Shown piece by piece: positions 60,415 through 64,000 of a stretch of 64,000 nt of DNA. The position numbers and the translations under genes are program-made. The stretch lies in contig NZ_JQMO01000003.1 in the NCBI RefSeq assembly GCF_000744785.1, positions 1,240,001 to 1,304,000 on the forward strand, read 5' to 3'. The notes beneath the pieces are model-generated. The model saw nothing but the letters and a program-made list of their open reading frames with translations. It searched no databases and was not told where the DNA came from. Numbering within the stretch: the stretch's first letter is position 1; each line of letters opens with the position of its first letter. The stretch is from Kitasatospora azatica KCTC 9699 (GTDB taxonomy: Bacteria > Actinomycetota > Actinomycetes > Streptomycetales > Streptomycetaceae).

Positions 60415-62142
60415 TCAGGCCGGCAGCGACCAGGCCTGGTTGGCCTGGTGGTAGCCGCAGGTCCAGGTGTCCAGTCGAGTGGCGTCGGCGGTCCCGCCAC
60501 CGTAGACGTCCAGGCAGAGTCCGGACGCGCTGTTCACCACCGTGCCGTCGGGCTGGGCGTGCCACTGCTGCGCGGTTGCGCCGCCGCAGCTGCTCAGCAC
60601 CACCCAGGAGCCGGCCGAAGTGCCGGACGCGGTCAGGCACTTGCCGAGGGTGCGGATCGTCCCGTCGCCGTTCACGGTCCACCGCTGGTTGGCGTTGCCG
60701 GTGCAGCCGTAGAGGATCACCGAGTTGCCATCGGTGGTCGAACTGTTGGAGTCGTCAACGCACTTGGTGCCGTTGCCGGTCAGCTGCCCGGTCGGGACGG
60801 GGGCGGCACAGCCCTTCGGGGTGAGTCGCCAGACCGCGGTGCCGTGCGCGGGGACGCTGGCGGTCAGCGCGGTCGAGACGGTCGAACTCGCGCCGGTCCA
60901 CAGGTCCTTGGCGGTCACGGTACAGCTCGGCAGGCCGATCGAGGCGAGCGACACCGAGACCGAGCGGGCGCTGCTGGTGCGGTTGAGCACGGCCACCGCG
61001 CGGTCGCCGTTGGCCAGCGGCCGGGCCAGCGTGTCGGTGCTGCCGTCGGTGGCGACCACACCCGCCTGCCGACCGGCGCTGTCCTGGTCGACCGCGACCA
61101 GGTCGGTGTTGCCGAGCGCGGCCAGCGCGGTGGGGGAGAGCTTGGCGACGTCCGAGGAGAGGATCATCGGAGCGGCCATCATCGACCAGAGGGCCACCTG
61201 GCTGCGCGACTCCTCGTCGGTCAGGCCGCCGTCACCGGCGATCAGGAAGTCCGGGTCGTTCCAGTTGCCGGGCTTGGCGTAGCGGCCGATCCAGCGGTTG
61301 TAGCCGTAGTTGGACAGCACCGAACCCCACCGCGAGGCGTTCGGGTTCCTGGCGTCGAAGGTGGCGATGTCCCAGCCCTCGCGCCAGAGTTGACCGTCCT
61401 GGCCGACCCAGCCGAGCACCGAGAACCAGCTCGGGCTGCCCCACTCGCCGTTCTGGAAGTAGGCGGGCGCGGACTCCGAGAAGGTGATCGCCCGCCCGCT
61501 GCCGGCCAGTGCGATGGACTGTGCGTCATAGGCCTGGCGGTAGGCCTGCTCCTGGGTCTGGCCGGCGGCCACGTACACGTTGCAGCCGTCCAGCTTGAGG
61601 TAGTCCACGCCCCAGGCGGCGAACGAGGCGGCGTCCTGGGCGAAGTGGTCCGCCCCGCCGCCCTGCGGCCGCCCGCTGCCGGGGTAGCCGCCGCAGGTGC
61701 TGGATCCGGCGTCCTCGTAGATGCCGAACTTCAGGCCCTTGCCGTGCAGGTAGCTGCCCAACCAGGCCATCCCGTGCGGGAACTTGACCGGATCGGCGAC
61801 CAGGTTGCCGGCGCCGTCCCGGCTGCCCGCCATCCAGCAGTCGTCCACCGTGACAGTGTCGTAGCCCTTGGCGGCCAGCCCGCTGCTGACCAGCGCGTCG
61901 GCGTTTCCGGTGATGGTCTGCTCGGTGATCCCGCACTGGTAGTGCGCCCAGTCGTTCCAGCCCATCGGCGGCGTGGCGGCGAGTGTGGTGCCGCCGGCCG
62001 TGGTGCCGCCGGCCGTGGTGGTGCCGGCCGTGGTGGTTGTGGTTGCGCTCGTGGTGGCGGCGGAGGCGGTGCCGGTCAGCGGGAGGGCTATCAGGGCGGA
62101 AGCGGTCAGCAGGGTATGGAGGGTGCGGCGGACCGAGGGCAC
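60415..62142 (-). CDS. secreted GH27 alpha-galactosidase with ricin lectin domain
   Basis: 575 residues. Signal peptide (MPSVRRTLHTLLTASALIAL, cleavage near TASA), a Thr/Gly-rich spacer, and a GH27 barrel opening TPPMGWNDWAHYQCGITE. Active-site features: VTVDDCWMAGSRDGAGN, the nucleophile Asp in YLKLDGCNVY (about 160) and the later acid/base region GNWNDPDFLIAG. A beta-sandwich and a C-terminal ricin B trefoil (about 445-575, NQRWTVNGDG, AQQWH, NQAWSLPA) follow. GTG at 62142 has AAGGAG 8 nt upstream and begins a clean signal peptide, so the longer open frame (to 62232) is not used. Confidence 0.9.
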   Translation of the reverse strand: MPSVRRTLHTLLTASALIALPLTGTASAATTSATTTTTAGTTTAGGTTAGGTTLAATPPMGWNDWAHYQCGITEQTITGNADALVSSGLAAKGYDTVTVDDCWMAGSRDGAGNLVADPVKFPHGMAWLGSYLHGKGLKFGIYEDAGSSTCGGYPGSGRPQGGGADHFAQDAASFAAWGVDYLKLDGCNVYVAAGQTQEQAYRQAYDAQSIALAGSGRAITFSESAPAYFQNGEWGSPSWFSVLGWVGQDGQLWREGWDIATFDARNPNASRWGSVLSNYGYNRWIGRYAKPGNWNDPDFLIAGDGGLTDEESRSQVALWSMMAAPMILSSDVAKLSPTALAALGNTDLVAVDQDSAGRQAGVVATDGSTDTLARPLANGDRAVAVLNRTSSARSVSVSLASIGLPSCTVTAKDLWTGASSTVSTALTASVPAHGTAVWRLTPKGCAAPVPTGQLTGNGTKCVDDSNSSTTDGNSVILYGCTGNANQRWTVNGDGTIRTLGKCLTASGTSAGSWVVLSSCGGATAQQWHAQPDGTVVNSASGLCLDVYGGGTADATRLDTWTCGYHQANQAWSLPA

Positions 62143-62299
62143 GGCAGGCTCCTTCTCGACGGGGTCGTGGGCGCGCGACCGCACCAGCGCACGAGGACGA
62201 CTGCGCGGCCGTGCGGTGCGCGACCAGTGCACCGTTGATGCGCATTCACGTCAAGAGAGCCACCTAAATGAGCAGAAACGAGCAGACCACTCAGGCAAG

Positions 62300-62327
62300 G
62301 CAAAAGTACTTTCGTCCTGCAAAAGTA
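62300..62327 (+). promoter_or_regulatory. direct-repeat operator of the membrane protein/wHTH pair
   Basis: Two exact GCAAAAGTA copies (62300-62308 and 62319-62327), 19 bp apart, the first running into the palindrome AAAGTACTTT. They lie 50-80 nt before the gene at 62378 and are a candidate site for the regulator at 62833. Confidence 0.6.
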
Positions 62328-62377
62328 GATGCCATGATGAGGGAACGTCAGCAGACGATCCGTCAGGGGGAACACCC

Positions 62378-62836
62378 ATGTCCACGTCCGACCAGCCCAC
62401 GGTCAAGGCCGCCGCGGCCGCGCTCCAGACCTACGGGAAGGCGCGCGCGGCCGCCGCCGGCTCCCGGCCGACCCCGGCCTGGTATCCGCCGGCCCGAGGC
62501 CTCCTCGCGGCGCTCACGTATGCGCTCGGTCCGGCACTCCTCCCCGGCCGGTGGCAGCCGTGGCTCGTCGGACTCCTGCTGGTGTCGGCGCTGGCCTTCC
62601 TCGCGGTGCACGGCGCCGCGGTCCGCCCCGGCGGCGTACTGGTGCTGCCCAAGGACGATCCGCGCCGCCGGGCGAAGCTGCGCGCCCACTGGCAGAGCCT
62701 GCCCGTCTACGGCCTCGGCTGGCTCGCGGCCGTCCCCGGCGGGGTCTGGGCCGGGTCGGTCACCTCCGCGCTGCTGCTCGGCGGCTTCCTCTGGGCGACC
62801 AGCGAGTACGAGCGCCGGCTGGCGGCCCGCCGGTGA
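62378..62836 (+). CDS. two-span membrane protein paired with a winged-helix regulator
   Basis: 152 residues. Cytoplasmic N-terminus (STSDQPTVKAAAAALQTYGK), then hydrophobic segments LVGLLLVSALAFLAVHGAA and GLGWLAAVPGGVWAGSVTSA plus LLLGGFLWA. A Lys/Arg-rich loop (KDDPRRRAKLRAHWQSLPVY) lies between them. No enzyme motif. AGGGGG is 7 nt before the ATG. Its stop overlaps the regulator start (GTGA), an arrangement seen for signal-responsive membrane protein/regulator pairs. Confidence 0.7.
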   Translation: MSTSDQPTVKAAAAALQTYGKARAAAAGSRPTPAWYPPARGLLAALTYALGPALLPGRWQPWLVGLLLVSALAFLAVHGAAVRPGGVLVLPKDDPRRRAKLRAHWQSLPVYGLGWLAAVPGGVWAGSVTSALLLGGFLWATSEYERRLAARR

Positions 62837-63144
62837 CCGTCGACGAGCTGATCCACCACCCCACCCGCCTCGCCTTGGTCGGCTTCCTCTCCGGCTGCCA
62901 CGAGGCCGAGTTCGCCGCCGTCCGCGACTACTGCGGGATCTCGGACGCCAGCGTCAGCCGGATCGTGGCCGCGCTGGAGCCCGCCGGCTACGTGCACGTC
63001 CGCAAGGGCTACGTCGGCAAGCGCCCGCGCACCTGGCTCTCGCTCACCCCGGAGGGCCGCAGCGCCCTGGCGGCCCACCTGGCCGCCCTGCGCGCCATCG
63101 TCGACGCGGCCGCCCGTACAGCGGCCGCCGCTGAGGCGGAGTGA
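62833..63144 (+). CDS. winged-helix (MarR/ArsR-like) transcriptional regulator
   Basis: 103 residues. DELIHHPTRLALVGFLSGCH, recognition region CGISDASVSRIVAALEPAGY and a basic wing YVHVRKGYVGKRPRTWLSLT, then a C-terminal helix with SALAAHLAALRAIV. This fits the DUF2087-free, transcriptional-regulator/MarR-like group with a KGYVGKRPRTW wing. GTG overlaps the preceding stop (GTGA), so it is co-expressed with the membrane protein. It probably acts at the GCAAAAGTA repeats. Confidence 0.85.
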   Translation: MTVDELIHHPTRLALVGFLSGCHEAEFAAVRDYCGISDASVSRIVAALEPAGYVHVRKGYVGKRPRTWLSLTPEGRSALAAHLAALRAIVDAAARTAAAAEAE

Positions 63145-63190
63145 GCCCCTCGCCCGTCCACTCGGGGGAATCCGGCCTAATGTTGATAGA

Positions 63191-63206
63191 ATACAAATCC
63201 TTGTAC
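63191..63206 (+). promoter_or_regulatory. TACAA-ATCC-TTGTA palindrome upstream of the toxin-antitoxin pair
   Basis: Perfect inverted repeat TACAA (63192-63196) and TTGTA (63201-63205) within an A/T-rich patch, next to TTGATA (63183-63188). It sits 30 nt before the antitoxin ATG and is a likely autoregulatory operator. Confidence 0.55.
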
Positions 63207-63235
63207 ATGGCCAATATCGCTGCTGGAGGTGTGCG

Positions 63236-63457
63236 ATGACCGTGACCCAGATCGACATCGACGACGATGCCCTGGAGCGCGCCATGGCGCTGTCCCACGC
63301 CAAGACCAAGAAGGAGGCAGTCAACCTCGCTCTCCAGTACTACGCCGATCGGCAGGAGCGGGCGGCGCGGATAAGCCGCCACTTCGAGCGCGCGCGGCAG
63401 TGGGGGGCGGTCGAGGCGGCCGAGCGCCTGCACGATGAGGAGAAGAGCGGCCGGTGA
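63236..63457 (+). CDS. VapB-like antitoxin (DUF2191-type)
   Basis: 73 residues. MTVTQIDIDDDALERAMALS with KTKKEAVNLALQYYADRQER is the ribbon-helix-helix N-terminus of VapB/DUF2191 antitoxins. The C-terminal 30 residues (FERARQWGAVEAAERLHDEE) would wrap the toxin. Good GGAGG ribosome site 8 nt upstream. Its stop overlaps the toxin start (GTGA). Confidence 0.88.
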   Translation: MTVTQIDIDDDALERAMALSHAKTKKEAVNLALQYYADRQERAARISRHFERARQWGAVEAAERLHDEEKSGR

Positions 63458-63864
63458 TCTACCTGCTCGACACCTCGGCGCTCGTCCGGCTGCTCCGGGA
63501 CCCGAGGCTGCAGGCCGGCTGGTACGACGCCATCGATGCCGGAGTTGTTGGCTCCTGCTACCCACAGCGGACTGAGTTCCTGTACAGCGCCCAGAACAGC
63601 AGGGAGTACGGCGAGATCGCGGAGATGTTCGCAGACCTCTACCCCGATGTGTCCGTGCCGAAGAACGCCGCCCGCTGGATCGGCGCGGTCCAGCACCGCA
63701 TGGCGCAGAGCGGTGAGCACCGGAGCGCGTCGGCCGTGGACCTCGTGATCGCCGCGACGGCGGCCCACCATGGCTTGACCGTTCTTCATGACGACGCCGA
63801 CTACCGCACGGTTGCCCGCCACGCCACCGACCTCAGCGAGCACAGCGTTCACGACCTGGCTTGA
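63454..63864 (+). CDS. vapC: PIN-domain ribonuclease toxin (VapC)
   Basis: 136 residues. PIN-domain acidic residues: D6 in LLDTSAL, Glu in CYPQRTEFLYSAQN (about 41), D97 in SAVDLVIAATAAHHG and the DDAD pair near the end. VapC toxins cleave specific tRNAs or rRNA; the target cannot be read here. GTG start coupled to the antitoxin stop. Confidence 0.92.
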   Translation: MIYLLDTSALVRLLRDPRLQAGWYDAIDAGVVGSCYPQRTEFLYSAQNSREYGEIAEMFADLYPDVSVPKNAARWIGAVQHRMAQSGEHRSASAVDLVIAATAAHHGLTVLHDDADYRTVARHATDLSEHSVHDLA

Positions 63865-63885
63865 TGCGCGGCCAGGCCCCTCGGG

Positions 63886-64000
63886 TCAGTCCCGCAGGTG
63901 TCCGACCCCGTTCCACAGCTCCGCCCGCAGTCGCCCGTGCTGCGAACGCCACAGGCTGGCCGAGCAGTTGTGCACCGCCTCCAGGGCCACCAGCTCCGCC
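63886..64000 (-). CDS. C-terminal end of an unidentified gene, runs off the window
   Basis: At least 38 codons open from the window edge to TGA at 63886-63888, ending SLWRSQHGRLRAELWNGVGH then LRD. Codon use is typical of the region (G/C third positions). The fragment is too short to name. It converges on the VapC gene with a 21-nt gap. Confidence 0.45.
   Translation of the reverse strand, partial: AELVALEAVHNCSASLWRSQHGRLRAELWNGVGHLRD

Overview
The window is high-GC DNA with actinobacterial codon usage and GTG/TTG starts. The gene set (SigR/RsrA pair, B12-riboswitch-controlled nrdAB, UPF0182 protein, PPA1309-family protein, SARP regulator, many secreted glycoside hydrolases) points to a streptomycete (Streptomyces/Kitasatospora/Streptacidiphilus group). 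No phage, transposase, integrase or CRISPR array was seen, so this looks like chromosome rather than a mobile island.

Layout. Positions 1-13,000 are conserved housekeeping DNA: a small coiled protein, an AarF/ABC1 kinase-like protein, a ThiF-like protein, a YgjP-type metallopeptidase, NUDIX and zinc-metalloprotease genes, an SDR-like protein, moaE, a PDZ/Lon-type protease, a PPA1309 protein and the 961-aa UPF0182 membrane protein. The initiator tRNA follows at 13,088. Positions 13,250-19,060 form a chitin cassette: a SARP/NB-ARC regulator and two GH18 chitinases. The regulator and the first chitinase carry the same promoter/operator module, which resembles the DasR/chitinase box. The second chitinase is frameshifted in its Pro-Thr linker. 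Positions 19,370-36,000 return to core functions: Sel1-repeat protein, Fur-type repressor with divergent catalase, hisN, SMR transporter, rsgA, aroA, M50-like peptidase, SRAP protein, hydrolase, sigR-rsrA, a pair of membrane HD/HD-GYP proteins, a TPR protein and peptide deformylase.

From 36,100 the content becomes more cell-surface and secretion oriented: a DUF1906-B-lectin protein, nrdAB with two NrdR boxes and a cobalamin riboswitch, and a secreted GH39/PslG-like glycosidase. The glycosidase converges on a nine-gene minus-strand polysaccharide operon (54,548 down to 43,404; GT2, DUF1616-like, GT4, large membrane protein, GT4, flippase, GT4, pyruvyltransferase-like, GT4) in which almost every gene overlaps the next by a few bases. 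A LamG-domain membrane protein lies upstream. The last 8 kb hold a GNAT enzyme, a GlxA-type regulator, a GH20 hexosaminidase and a GH27 alpha-galactosidase (both ricin-lectin tagged), a membrane protein/winged-helix pair, a VapBC-type toxin-antitoxin pair and the end of an unidentified gene.

Reading across genes, the GH18 chitinases and the GH20 enzyme can together take chitin to GlcNAc. The polysaccharide operon plus the neighbouring secreted glycosidase looks like a synthesis/turnover unit for an extracellular or wall glycan. Most start codons were chosen from Shine-Dalgarno sites, overlaps with upstream stops, signal peptides or family N-termini. Several genes lack a Shine-Dalgarno and have a -10-like hexamer 5-8 nt upstream, which suggests leaderless mRNAs.
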